Virus record (IMG/VR): IMGVR_UViG_3300037562_000021
Location: 1 to 28,276 of that record
Length of the DNA stretch: 28,276 nt
From: a virus
Reading direction: 5' to 3' (one strand)
This document shows, piece after piece, positions 20,960 through 28,276 of this stretch. Below the pieces are notes generated by a model that saw only the letters and a program-made list of their open reading frames with translations, did no database searches and was not told the DNA's origin. The stretch's first letter is position 1; the number at the start of each line of letters is the position of its first letter. The translations under genes and the position numbers were made by a program.

Positions 20960-21777
20960 TGGCTTACTTTTTACCAGCGCTAGAAAATCTTGAGGGGCAG
21001 TTAAACCGCTACGGCGACACTCAAAGACAGCAAGGCCAACAGTCTATTCAAAATGCCATGCAGTTAAATGCCCAAAACAGGGCTAATGCTCAGTTCGATT
21101 TCCAGAAACATCAGGCAAATGAATCACAGGCTATTGCGGCTTTCGGGAACGCCTTGAAGATGGGGGCGAATGATCCTAATGGACAACTAGGACAATTAAT
21201 GTCAACCCTTTCGGGCGGTGATACAAAGGGCGCAATTTCATTAGCAACCGGGATAACTCCTACTTTAATGACACAGGCTAGACAGATTTATCAGAACCTT
21301 CAAAAACAAGGATTAACCGATAACCTTCCTCCCGAGTATAGAGGCTTATTCGGGAGTACTTCTTTAGATCCGAATGCGATTAGTGATGCAATTAATCAAC
21401 AGGAAATTCAGGATTACAAGCAAAAAGAGACGCAAGGGACTTCCCAATTCAGCCGGGACTTAGGAGATTTTGGGAATGCGGTTAGACATCCTCTTGATTG
21501 GGCAGGTAACGCTTTGGGCCAAGTTGGGATTGGAAGCCCGGATCAGGGATCAACATTCGGACAATACTTTCAAAATCAAACTCCGCAAAACCCTGACCAA
21601 AACGGGATAAACCCTTTAGCGGTTCAACGTGGGCAACAAGCATTGCAGGAATTAATCAAACAGCGTCAAAACATGATTTTGCCTGGAGCAAGTACAAACT
21701 TCTCTTGGGACAACCCGCAATTAGCTCCAATGCCTCAACTTGGAATTACGCCGTTTGGGACTTTACCGCCTCAATGA
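20959..21777 (+). CDS. Gln-rich putative ejection protein 3 (272 aa)
   Basis: GGAGG lies six bases before ATG. The N-terminal 60 residues are a Gln/Ala helix (RQQGQQSIQNAMQLNAQNRA), followed by a helical region, a short DWAGNALGQVGIG segment and a Pro/Gln-rich C terminus (LAPMPQLGITPFGTLPPQ). The third of three consecutive Gln-rich genes between tail hub and giant internal protein. Role in genome ejection inferred from composition and synteny. Confidence 0.6.
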   Translation: MAYFLPALENLEGQLNRYGDTQRQQGQQSIQNAMQLNAQNRANAQFDFQKHQANESQAIAAFGNALKMGANDPNGQLGQLMSTLSGGDTKGAISLATGITPTLMTQARQIYQNLQKQGLTDNLPPEYRGLFGSTSLDPNAISDAINQQEIQDYKQKETQGTSQFSRDLGDFGNAVRHPLDWAGNALGQVGIGSPDQGSTFGQYFQNQTPQNPDQNGINPLAVQRGQQALQELIKQRQNMILPGASTNFSWDNPQLAPMPQLGITPFGTLPPQ

Positions 21778-21785
21778 GGAAATGA

Positions 21786-24761
21786 ATGGCCGACCCATTT
21801 GATTTTTTAAATCAACCCTCAGCCTCTAACGCATTAGCCCAAATCCCAAAGATTCCGGGTGCTAATGGAATTGCGCCTAATGCTCCCGCTTTACAGACCG
21901 AACCTTCGGGACTTGAGAAATTCTTTGATGTGATAAACAAACCGGGAGCCGCCGAAGATCAAGTAGCGATCAACCTGATTAACAACCTACCCGCGACTCA
22001 AGGAGTAGGCGATATTCTAGGGTACAATCCGAATCAAGGCGTTTTTAGCAATCTGAATAACATGGTTTCGGCTAATCCAACTTATCAGCCTACAGGCGGT
22101 GATGTAATTCAGGCTTTAAGGGGTGGCGCAGATCCAGAAACGACAATGGGTAAGATCGCTCAAGGTGTCGGGGGTTTTCTATTAAATGTACTTAATCCTG
22201 CCGACCCGTTGAACTGGGCAGGGATTGGCGAATTAACCGACACTGGCAGAGCATTAGAAAAAGCAGGGACGGATGTTCCTTTTATCAAGGGACTCATGGA
22301 AGGCAATAGGTCCATTCTTTCAGCAACCTCGCCAATACTTCCTTCTCTATTGGGAGGCGGTGAAGATTTCGCTCATGTTCCATCATCGGTGAGTAAGTTT
22401 GCGGGTCAGGGGCTTCAAACTGCGGGAGACGTGATTTCAAAGATACCTGGGGTTGAACAAACCAAGACTCTGTTTACCCCTATGTTTGACAAGCTTAAAG
22501 ACTACACGAACATCGCTACTTCGGGTGCGAGGAATTTATTTAATGGGTTGGGCGGGGATACAGGGGCCAAGATACTTTCAAATACTTTAAAGGACGCTTC
22601 TATCGAAATAGGGGACGGCCTTCTCGAAAGAACCAATCCTCAAATGGCGTCGTACTACAAGCAACAAGGCTACACGCCCGTTCAACAAGCCTCTAGGGAA
22701 GTAAAACGAGTTATTGAACAGCCGTTAGTTGGGTTACAAAATAAATCAGTTAAAGACCCGCATCTTAAGAGCTTGCTTTCTAAAATACCAACGGAAGGGC
22801 CTACAACACCTAAACTTCAAAATATTGCCGATTCAATGACGGCTGGATTAAAAGAAACATCTAAGATGAGGAAATCCGTAGGGCTTTCAACATTACAAGA
22901 TGGGTACTTCCCACGGCAACTCTCCGAAGCCCGAAAGAAGATTTTCGCCCAATCTGGAATTGACGTACAACATGGCGAACGGGTAATGAAAGAGTTTACT
23001 ACCGAGCAACTTGAGAACATGAAGCAGAACCCACAGGCTCGGGCAAAGCTTTATAACGAATACTTTTCTTCGGGTGGAAAACAAGCCGTTAATCCTCATG
23101 TGCTAGATACGCTTAAATCCGCAGACCCGCAAGGTGCTTCATTCTATGAGGATGACGCTCTCCAATCTTACGGAAGGCATTTGCAGAGTACGGCTACCGA
23201 AGTATCGACCAATGACGCACTTCAATCCATTTTAAAGAATCCTGATTTGGTTCGGTTGAAGCCTAACGATTGGGATGGCACGGGAAAGGCGGTTCAAGAA
23301 GTTGATATTCCAAACCAATTCGCTTCTGCGATTAAAAAATCATTCCCCGATGAAGAACAAGTAACAAGAGAGAACATCGGGAAGTTTCCAACTAAGGTTT
23401 GGGTTCCACAAGATACCGCGCATGAGTTTAGAAACTTTATGGGTATGATGACTCGCGCCGATGAGATGAATAAATCCTTCGGGGCATTGGGCGCTGGATG
23501 GAGAACCCTTACCGGGATATACAAGAAACTCACTCTCTTAACACCGTTAGGCGGCCTTCATACCGCCCTTCGTGACCACATGGGGAATCATTTCCAATCC
23601 TATATGGCTAAGGCGTGGAGTCCAGAAGGCAACGCAATAGCCTCTAAGCTTGCGATTGCGCTTCACAAGGCGGGGGACGATCCTAAAAAGTTTATTGAGA
23701 TTGCAGAAAAACTAGGAATTGAACACGGCTTAAATTTGGGTGATGAACTTAAACTAATGAAGGCCGGGAACATGTTTGAGGAAGGGTTCACCAAGGCAAT
23801 GTTCGGCGGGGAACATTTTAACCCGGTTGAAAAAGCTATGGGGATGGGGGCGGTTTCAAAGCTTCGTCAAACAAGTGAGAACTTTTCACGCATCCAACAT
23901 TACATTACTAGACGGCTTCAAGGATACAACGCTACCGGGGCGCTCCATGATGTGCGAAAAGTTCTTTACGATTATGTCGGTGGCCTTTCAGGATTTGAGA
24001 AAAAGCTTCAAAACATCTTCCCTTGGTACTCTTGGAGCCGATTCAATATTCCGGCTATGGTTATGGCAACACTAAAGAAGCCGGGGCGAGCGGCTCAATG
24101 GTACAGGGCCAAGCAAGAGATTGAAGGTCATAACGGACCAGATGAAAGGGCCTTGGATGAGTATGTTAAAGGAAATCCACACATAAGGCTTTACCAAGAC
24201 CCTAAAACCGGAAAGTGGACTTATCTCAGGGTTAAGGGATTTTTGCCTATTGGCGATTTGGAAGATGTTACTTCCTTAACCAAGTTCGGACAATTTTTGG
24301 AGGGTTCGCTTTCGCCTTACATAAAGGCTCCACTCGAAAACTCCACCAACCAAAGTACGTTCTTTAAAACGGCTGGAGGACAACCGGCTCAAATCGAACA
24401 GTACCCTGGACAAACTGGGTCTTTTTTAGGTATGGATATAGGAAGGAAGGCTATCAATTTACTTCGTAATGTTCGTCCCTTAAACGAGGTTAATCGGCTG
24501 TTAGGGAGCGATGGGAAGCCTACATTGAGTCCATTCAATTACGGGTTAAGCCAAACGGGGTTAAATATGGTGCCCGTAGATCTGAATAGGTCAAAGCAAC
24601 AGGCTCAATTTGCTTTTCAGAAACAACTTTCTACTCTGAAACTTGGCGCAAAGAGGCAGACTCAGATGGGGAAGCCGACAACGGATATTCAAAATATGAT
24701 GGATAATTTAAAACAACAGGCTTATAACCCGCAAGGAGGGCCTCTTGCCTTTCCAAAGTAA
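21786..24761 (+). CDS. Very large internal virion / DNA-ejection protein (991 aa)
   Basis: The longest gene in the window. The N-terminal 110 residues are disordered and Pro/Ala/Asn-rich, then come hydrophobic Gly/Ala segments (KIAQGVGGFLLNVLNPADPL) that could pass a membrane during ejection. The C-terminal third contains aromatic, conserved-looking patches (FPWYSWSRFNIPAMVMATLK; YVKGNPHIRLYQDPKTGKWT; VKGFLPIGDLEDVTSLTKFG). I see no lytic transglycosylase motif. Size and position after the Gln-rich genes suit the large ejection protein of a podovirus (T7 gp16 / P22 gp16 class by role, not by sequence). Confidence 0.6.
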   Translation: MADPFDFLNQPSASNALAQIPKIPGANGIAPNAPALQTEPSGLEKFFDVINKPGAAEDQVAINLINNLPATQGVGDILGYNPNQGVFSNLNNMVSANPTYQPTGGDVIQALRGGADPETTMGKIAQGVGGFLLNVLNPADPLNWAGIGELTDTGRALEKAGTDVPFIKGLMEGNRSILSATSPILPSLLGGGEDFAHVPSSVSKFAGQGLQTAGDVISKIPGVEQTKTLFTPMFDKLKDYTNIATSGARNLFNGLGGDTGAKILSNTLKDASIEIGDGLLERTNPQMASYYKQQGYTPVQQASREVKRVIEQPLVGLQNKSVKDPHLKSLLSKIPTEGPTTPKLQNIADSMTAGLKETSKMRKSVGLSTLQDGYFPRQLSEARKKIFAQSGIDVQHGERVMKEFTTEQLENMKQNPQARAKLYNEYFSSGGKQAVNPHVLDTLKSADPQGASFYEDDALQSYGRHLQSTATEVSTNDALQSILKNPDLVRLKPNDWDGTGKAVQEVDIPNQFASAIKKSFPDEEQVTRENIGKFPTKVWVPQDTAHEFRNFMGMMTRADEMNKSFGALGAGWRTLTGIYKKLTLLTPLGGLHTALRDHMGNHFQSYMAKAWSPEGNAIASKLAIALHKAGDDPKKFIEIAEKLGIEHGLNLGDELKLMKAGNMFEEGFTKAMFGGEHFNPVEKAMGMGAVSKLRQTSENFSRIQHYITRRLQGYNATGALHDVRKVLYDYVGGLSGFEKKLQNIFPWYSWSRFNIPAMVMATLKKPGRAAQWYRAKQEIEGHNGPDERALDEYVKGNPHIRLYQDPKTGKWTYLRVKGFLPIGDLEDVTSLTKFGQFLEGSLSPYIKAPLENSTNQSTFFKTAGGQPAQIEQYPGQTGSFLGMDIGRKAINLLRNVRPLNEVNRLLGSDGKPTLSPFNYGLSQTGLNMVPVDLNRSKQQAQFAFQKQLSTLKLGAKRQTQMGKPTTDIQNMMDNLKQQAYNPQGGPLAFPK

Positions 24762-24927
24762 GTCTCAAAGAGCGTACCTTTTCGCTAACAATCCTAAGGT
24801 CGCCAAGGAATTTGCAACACATACTCCTAATGAAAAAGCGTTGCCTGAACACAAACATAAGGCAATGGAGCATCTTCAAGCTATGCGGTTTAAGAAGAAA
24901 AACAAGGGGAGGCACATGTTCGCATGA
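24745..24927 (+). CDS. Small basic phage protein, 'SKSQ..YLFA' type (60 aa)
   Basis: It starts at TTG with AAGGAGGG four bases ahead and overlaps the 991-aa gene by 17 bases. It begins MPFQSKSQRAYLFANNPKVA and continues KEFATHTPNEKALPEHKHK. I recognise the pattern SK(A/S)Q...(F/L)FA..P..AK.(F/W)A..TP as a widespread small phage protein of unknown function. It ends in a Lys/Arg-rich tail (RFKKKNKGRHMFA). Overlaps the next gene as ATGA. Confidence 0.7.
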   Translation: MPFQSKSQRAYLFANNPKVAKEFATHTPNEKALPEHKHKAMEHLQAMRFKKKNKGRHMFA

Positions 24928-25283
24928 GTACGATCAATGGCGTTTCGACAACCACATCCCCCATCATTTATAACGAATTAATTAATACGATTCTCCAAGA
25001 ACCGTTGGACATAACGATGTTCAATAAGTTTAGGCAAGGCGTTTACTCAACACTCAATTCGTTGTCGATTTTAACCGGGATTGCAACACTATCTAGCGGG
25101 AAAGCCTTAATTAATAACGCAATAACAAAGAAGTACTGTTCAGCCACATCGAAGGTGTTTTTAACACCACAAGACGGCAACACTTCGGGTATCATATATC
25201 CGACTTGCTCTAGTGGCAGTTTTACGATTACTTCAAAAAATGGCAGTGATTTTGGCGTAATAGCTTGGCTGTTAATTCCGTAA
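24924..25283 (+). CDS. Short fibre-tip-like protein (119 aa)
   Basis: The N-terminal 55 residues are helical or linker-like (MSTINGVSTTTSPIIYNELI), and the rest is a phage fibre-tip type beta module: GKALINNAITKKYCSATSKV, then FLTPQDGNTSGIIYP, FTITSKNGSDFGVIAWLL. The same module, with PQDxNTSG and DxGVxAW, ends the 260-aa protein encoded downstream (26193-26975). The start overlaps the preceding stop; the nearest good site (GGGAGG) is 11 bases ahead. Probably part of a trimeric fibre or head appendage; no signal peptide here. Confidence 0.6.
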   Translation: MSTINGVSTTTSPIIYNELINTILQEPLDITMFNKFRQGVYSTLNSLSILTGIATLSSGKALINNAITKKYCSATSKVFLTPQDGNTSGIIYPTCSSGSFTITSKNGSDFGVIAWLLIP

Positions 25284-25297
25284 ATGAGAGGTTTGTG

Positions 25298-26179
25298 ATG
25301 AAAAAGATTATCTTAACTCTGATGGGTTTACTTCTTTCGGGAACGGCTTTTGCCCAAAGCTATACCTCAACACCGTCTTATACGCTAACTCCATCCTACA
25401 CGGCAACTAACACTTATACAAACACGGCAACTTACACCTATACAGCCTCGCCTACGCCTACAGGGAGTAATACGCCTACTTATACTGCAACTCCGACCTA
25501 CACCGGGTCGTGGGCGGCTACTGCTACGGTGGCTCTTTGGACGGCTACATTTACGCCGACTCCAACGGGTTCTTGGACACCATCCTATACTTGGACCGCT
25601 ACTTATACCTTTACCCCTCGGTACACCTGGACCCCAACTTACACCTTCACTTCAAGTTATACGCCAACTTCAACCTATACGTTTACGCCGACCAAAACAT
25701 CGGTGTTTACAAATACTATTACCAACACGTTCACGCCAACCAATACTTCGACTTCTACCCCAACATTTACTTTTACCCCTACAAAGTCTTATACCCCTAC
25801 CATTACAAATACCTACACGGTAACGAATACTTGGACGCCTACGGCAACAGCGACTAACACGCCTCCAATTCCAGCACTTCAATCGGCTTCGTTTTCAATC
25901 GCAAATTCAACTCCGGTGGTTATTGTGCCAACAGTGGTTGGTAAAACAATTTATGTTTATCAGTACATAACGAATGCTTCAACGACAGTCACAACGTCTT
26001 ATTCGTTCTCAAGCGCAACGACTCCTGTATATGGCCCTTATGGATTTTCTACTACGGGGACAGATAGCAAATCGTTTAGTGCTATTCCTTGGGTGACGGG
26101 AACCTCGGGAGGCAACCTAGCCATAACGCAAACAGGAACGAATGCGCTTAATGGAACCGTTTGGTTTAAACAACAGTAA
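25298..26179 (+). CDS. Signal-peptide protein with long Thr/Tyr/Pro linker and distal beta domain (293 aa)
   Basis: ATG 25298 has GAGAGG six bases ahead. The first 19 residues, MKKIILTLMGLLLSGTAFA, are a classic Sec signal peptide with an AFA cleavage site. Residues 20-190 are a low-complexity Thr/Ser/Tyr/Pro run (YTxTxTYT, TPTFTFTPT) that would form an extended, possibly glycosylated stalk. The C-terminal 100 residues contain VVIVPTVVGKTIYVYQYITN, similar to the (V)VAAVSGKKIRVL-type domain common in phage appendage proteins. A Sec-exported protein with a phage-type tip is unusual. It could be a surface decoy, superinfection-exclusion factor or fibre. Confidence 0.65.
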   Translation: MKKIILTLMGLLLSGTAFAQSYTSTPSYTLTPSYTATNTYTNTATYTYTASPTPTGSNTPTYTATPTYTGSWAATATVALWTATFTPTPTGSWTPSYTWTATYTFTPRYTWTPTYTFTSSYTPTSTYTFTPTKTSVFTNTITNTFTPTNTSTSTPTFTFTPTKSYTPTITNTYTVTNTWTPTATATNTPPIPALQSASFSIANSTPVVIVPTVVGKTIYVYQYITNASTTVTTSYSFSSATTPVYGPYGFSTTGTDSKSFSAIPWVTGTSGGNLAITQTGTNALNGTVWFKQQ

Positions 26180-26192
26180 CCAAGGAGAGAAG

Positions 26193-26975
26193 ATGAAGCT
26201 AACATTCTTTGCCTTAATCTTCATCTTTTCTTTCGGCATTGTCGAGGCTCAGACCGTAACGGTTTCTCAGGGCTATGACCAATACGCAACGTTGATTCTT
26301 TTGAATACGGGAATGGGAGCGTCTTTCACTTCTTTTCCCGTATTGGAGAATTGGTACAATTCAACGGATTATGGTGCCCCTGTTAGTGACCCGAATTGGG
26401 AACAAATATGGATAACCGGGAATTCATCGGATTATCTTTTAATTACTCGGGCTGGAAACGGAACAACGGCTAAAACGCATAACATTGGTGGAAAGACTTA
26501 CCTTCTGACCTCCGCTTCTGCCGGAACTCCTACACCTACCTTCACTCCTACCCCAACCGGACTAACACCTACTCCCGTCCCTCTTATTGCTATCCAAAAC
26601 GGACCTAATGGGCCATTAACGGTAATTCAGATAAACGGCGCTTCGGTGACGATGATAAATAATATCGCGGTAGCAACCACGCCAACTCCTTCCAATGGAC
26701 AGATTCTAAGTTATAAAGCTACGCCAAACGTAATTACCTGGATCAATCTTCCAAATGGATATATCGCTTCGGGAATCGTGACGTTAAGTAATGGATTGGC
26801 AACCGTGACGACTTCATCTGCCTATTCTGGAATGAAAGCGGTAGTCATACCTCAAGACACGAATACTAGCGGATCTGTTTGTTACGATTCTTCAACACTT
26901 GTGGCCGGGGTGAGTTTCGGAGTTTCGAGTACAGGAATCTTTGATAACGGGGTGGTGGCATGGTTCGTTTACTAA
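26193..26975 (+). CDS. Signal-peptide protein with short TPT linker and fibre-tip module (260 aa)
   Basis: ATG 26193 follows AAGGAGAGAAG. The signal peptide is MKLTFFALIFIFSFGIVEA, cleaved before QTVTVSQG. A first beta domain (residues 20-115, NWYNSTDYGAPVSDPNWEQI) is followed by a short linker TPTPTFTPTPTGLTPTPVP, a middle segment, and a C-terminal tip: GLATVTTSSAYSGMKAVVIP, QDTNTSGSVCYDSS, FDNGVVAWFVY. The tip is homologous to the end of the 119-aa protein. The gene overlaps the next by 16 bases. Same class as its two neighbours. Confidence 0.65.
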   Translation: MKLTFFALIFIFSFGIVEAQTVTVSQGYDQYATLILLNTGMGASFTSFPVLENWYNSTDYGAPVSDPNWEQIWITGNSSDYLLITRAGNGTTAKTHNIGGKTYLLTSASAGTPTPTFTPTPTGLTPTPVPLIAIQNGPNGPLTVIQINGASVTMINNIAVATTPTPSNGQILSYKATPNVITWINLPNGYIASGIVTLSNGLATVTTSSAYSGMKAVVIPQDTNTSGSVCYDSSTLVAGVSFGVSSTGIFDNGVVAWFVY

Positions 26976-28144
26976 TAATTCTATTGCTGGCTGGTAAGGC
27001 GTTTGCGGGATACCCAAACCCGATTGGCTATGTTCCGGGGTATATGAATTTAACCACGACACCTACATTCGTTCCGTTTTACCCGAATGGACAGCCGGTG
27101 CAGAACCCCCAACCGTCCCAAACGATCACGCCTATTTATTCGATGCCGTTGCCTGTTTTGACAGGAAGTGTTTCGCTGGCGAGTGGCAATAATGTGACGA
27201 TTGGTATTCCGAACGGATATTACACATTTTTTACTCAAAATATGTCGGGCCAAGCTTATGTTTATCCGATGGCATATGATGAGGGAATTCCTTCTTATTC
27301 ATTGGCGAACGGACTAAGCGGGACAATGGTTTGGCAGAACAATAGTTTATTTAATCCAATAACTACTGATTTTTTAGTCCCGATTGATGGAACTAATGGG
27401 ATTATTATTCACACTACGGCGACAACAACCTTCACTTATTTTATAACATCTTCTAAATTTAGTGGGCAAGGGCAAAGCGCATACGATGATATATCTGATT
27501 GGTTATCAACTGGGTCGCCTTCTGTTGGCGTAAATAATTTTCCAGCAAGCCAACTTGTCTATACTATCCCGACTAAAACGCCGACTTTTACCCCTACTGG
27601 ATCTGCCACGCCTACACCAACTTCAACCGGAGTTATAGTTGCTAACTTTCCGGCATTCCCGACACTACCTCCAACTCCACAATATCCGGTTTCGGTTGTT
27701 GCTCCTGTTTCTATTTCTGGAATCGCTAACCCTGTTCCGCTTCTTTGGCCGACAGCAACCTATACATTTACGAGTACCTACACCTTCACCCCTACTCCTA
27801 CCGGAAGTGCGACACCGACACCTACGGTTATTGCTACGGTTGGGATTTTCACGGTTTCAGGTTCGGGTTCGACTACATTGATTGCCGGGGTGGGAGGACA
27901 AACAATTCGAGTTATCCAGGCAAATGTAAACAATCCGCTCACCAATACCATCGGAACAGACGTTACCTTTACCAGCCAATTAACTCCAATTACGGCTAAT
28001 GTTCCGATTGTTCCAGGAAACGGAGTAGTAGTAACTAATCACTACCCTGAGTTTTTTGTAGGGAATGTGGGAGGGGATTGTTCGGTAACTTTAGATCGGG
28101 CTGTTACATTGAGCATAAAACTTTGGTGGACAAAAGGAATTTAA
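26960..28144 (+). CDS. Signal-peptide protein with two TPT linkers and distal beta domain (394 aa)
   Basis: The signal peptide is MVRLLIILLLAGKAFA, cleaved before GYPNPIGY. Residues 70-180 form a beta domain (VLTGSVSLASGNNVTIGIPN, YYTFFTQNMSGQAYVYPMAY). Two linkers follow, KTPTFTPTGSATPTPTSTG and a YTFTSTYTFTPTPTGSATPT run, separated by a Pro-rich segment. The last 100 residues (SGSGSTTLIAGVGGQTIRVI) match the distal domain type of the 293-aa protein. The start lies inside the preceding gene with GGGGTGGTGG close ahead. Likely exported and stalked; target unknown. Confidence 0.65.
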   Translation: MVRLLIILLLAGKAFAGYPNPIGYVPGYMNLTTTPTFVPFYPNGQPVQNPQPSQTITPIYSMPLPVLTGSVSLASGNNVTIGIPNGYYTFFTQNMSGQAYVYPMAYDEGIPSYSLANGLSGTMVWQNNSLFNPITTDFLVPIDGTNGIIIHTTATTTFTYFITSSKFSGQGQSAYDDISDWLSTGSPSVGVNNFPASQLVYTIPTKTPTFTPTGSATPTPTSTGVIVANFPAFPTLPPTPQYPVSVVAPVSISGIANPVPLLWPTATYTFTSTYTFTPTPTGSATPTPTVIATVGIFTVSGSGSTTLIAGVGGQTIRVIQANVNNPLTNTIGTDVTFTSQLTPITANVPIVPGNGVVVTNHYPEFFVGNVGGDCSVTLDRAVTLSIKLWWTKGI

Positions 28145-28154
28145 GGAAAGGGCC

Positions 28155-28276
28155 ATGAACGATCAAACCGTTTCTGCATCTGGCCCGGTTAAGGGCCGAC
28201 TGACCGCGAAAAACCCATTGCGTCTTTTTAGTTGCATGGGGGCCTTTGCCCTATTGATTTTAATTTCGCCGGTGAC
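28155..28276 (+). CDS. Membrane protein start (cut by window edge)
   Basis: ATG 28155 follows AAGGAAAGGGCC, ten bases after the preceding stop. The 40 visible residues are MNDQTVSASGPVKGRLTAKN, then PLRLFSCMGAFALLILISPV, i.e. a cytoplasmic N terminus of about 20 residues and one transmembrane helix. The location after the fibre genes would suit a holin or lysis-module protein, or another surface protein. Too little is visible to decide. Confidence 0.55.
   Translation, partial: MNDQTVSASGPVKGRLTAKNPLRLFSCMGAFALLILISPV

Noticed and set aside
25510-25882. Frames in the other phases and strand of the Thr-rich stalk region
   Set aside because: Low-complexity DNA keeps several frames open; only the frame with the signal peptide and distal domain is credible.

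Overview
The window looks like part of a tailed bacteriophage (or prophage) genome, most likely podovirus-like. It carries a terminase module, portal, scaffold, HK97-type capsid candidate, head-tail connector, tail hub and a run of Gln-rich ejection-type proteins in the usual head-to-tail order, with no ribosomal or metabolic genes. Shine-Dalgarno sites of the GGAGG type, frequent GTG/TTG starts and 1-17 nt gene overlaps point to a bacterial host. The host cannot be named from this sequence. Thr-Pro-rich 'TPT' linkers behind signal peptides in the last three complete genes resemble cell-surface proteins I associate with Elusimicrobiota-like candidate phyla, but that is a recollection, not a test.

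Layout. (1) Bases 1-3413, leftward: small genes, at least three too short for ordinary gene calling (22, 40 and 40 aa), a tRNA-Arg(UCU) with an oversized D-loop, a gene with thirteen 33-bp repeats, and a 94-bp leader sequence present twice. Two sigma70-like promoters (3207-3235, 3385-3413) drive this arm and share a 17-bp operator-like word. (2) Bases 3414-5266, rightward early region: a promoter at 3606, three TAATGGGG boxes, a zinc-ribbon protein, and a DUF4373/Lin1244-type replication-initiator-like gene containing five 11-bp iterons that could be the origin. A second promoter at 4784 is flanked by TTTCTTTACAC boxes. (3) Bases 5267-9823, packaging: three unknown genes, a TerS-like gene overlapping the terminase by 272 nt, then the large terminase divided into two genes (ATPase 7043-7939, nuclease 8550-9278) with a GroES-like gene with a zinc-ribbon tail between them, then two zinc-ribbon genes. 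(4) Bases 9792-17314, head: portal, scaffold, major capsid, two paralogous decoration-like proteins, connector, a six-blade Kelch propeller protein and a small basic protein. (5) Bases 17325-24927, tail and ejection: a 909-aa hub-like protein with Ig-like modules, three Gln-rich proteins, a 991-aa internal virion-type protein and a small basic protein. (6) Bases 24924-28276, fibre/surface module: a short fibre-tip protein, three signal-peptide proteins with Thr-Pro linkers and phage-type distal beta domains, and the start of a membrane protein cut by the window edge.

How it works together. Divergent early promoters sharing operator words probably decide leftward versus rightward transcription. 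The replication initiator acts at its own internal repeats. The packaging and head genes form one long rightward series with tightly coupled translation. The most unusual item is the terminase split around a co-chaperonin gene, with both junctions overlapping at stop/start codons so that ATPase, GroES-like protein and nuclease are likely made from one message in fixed ratio.
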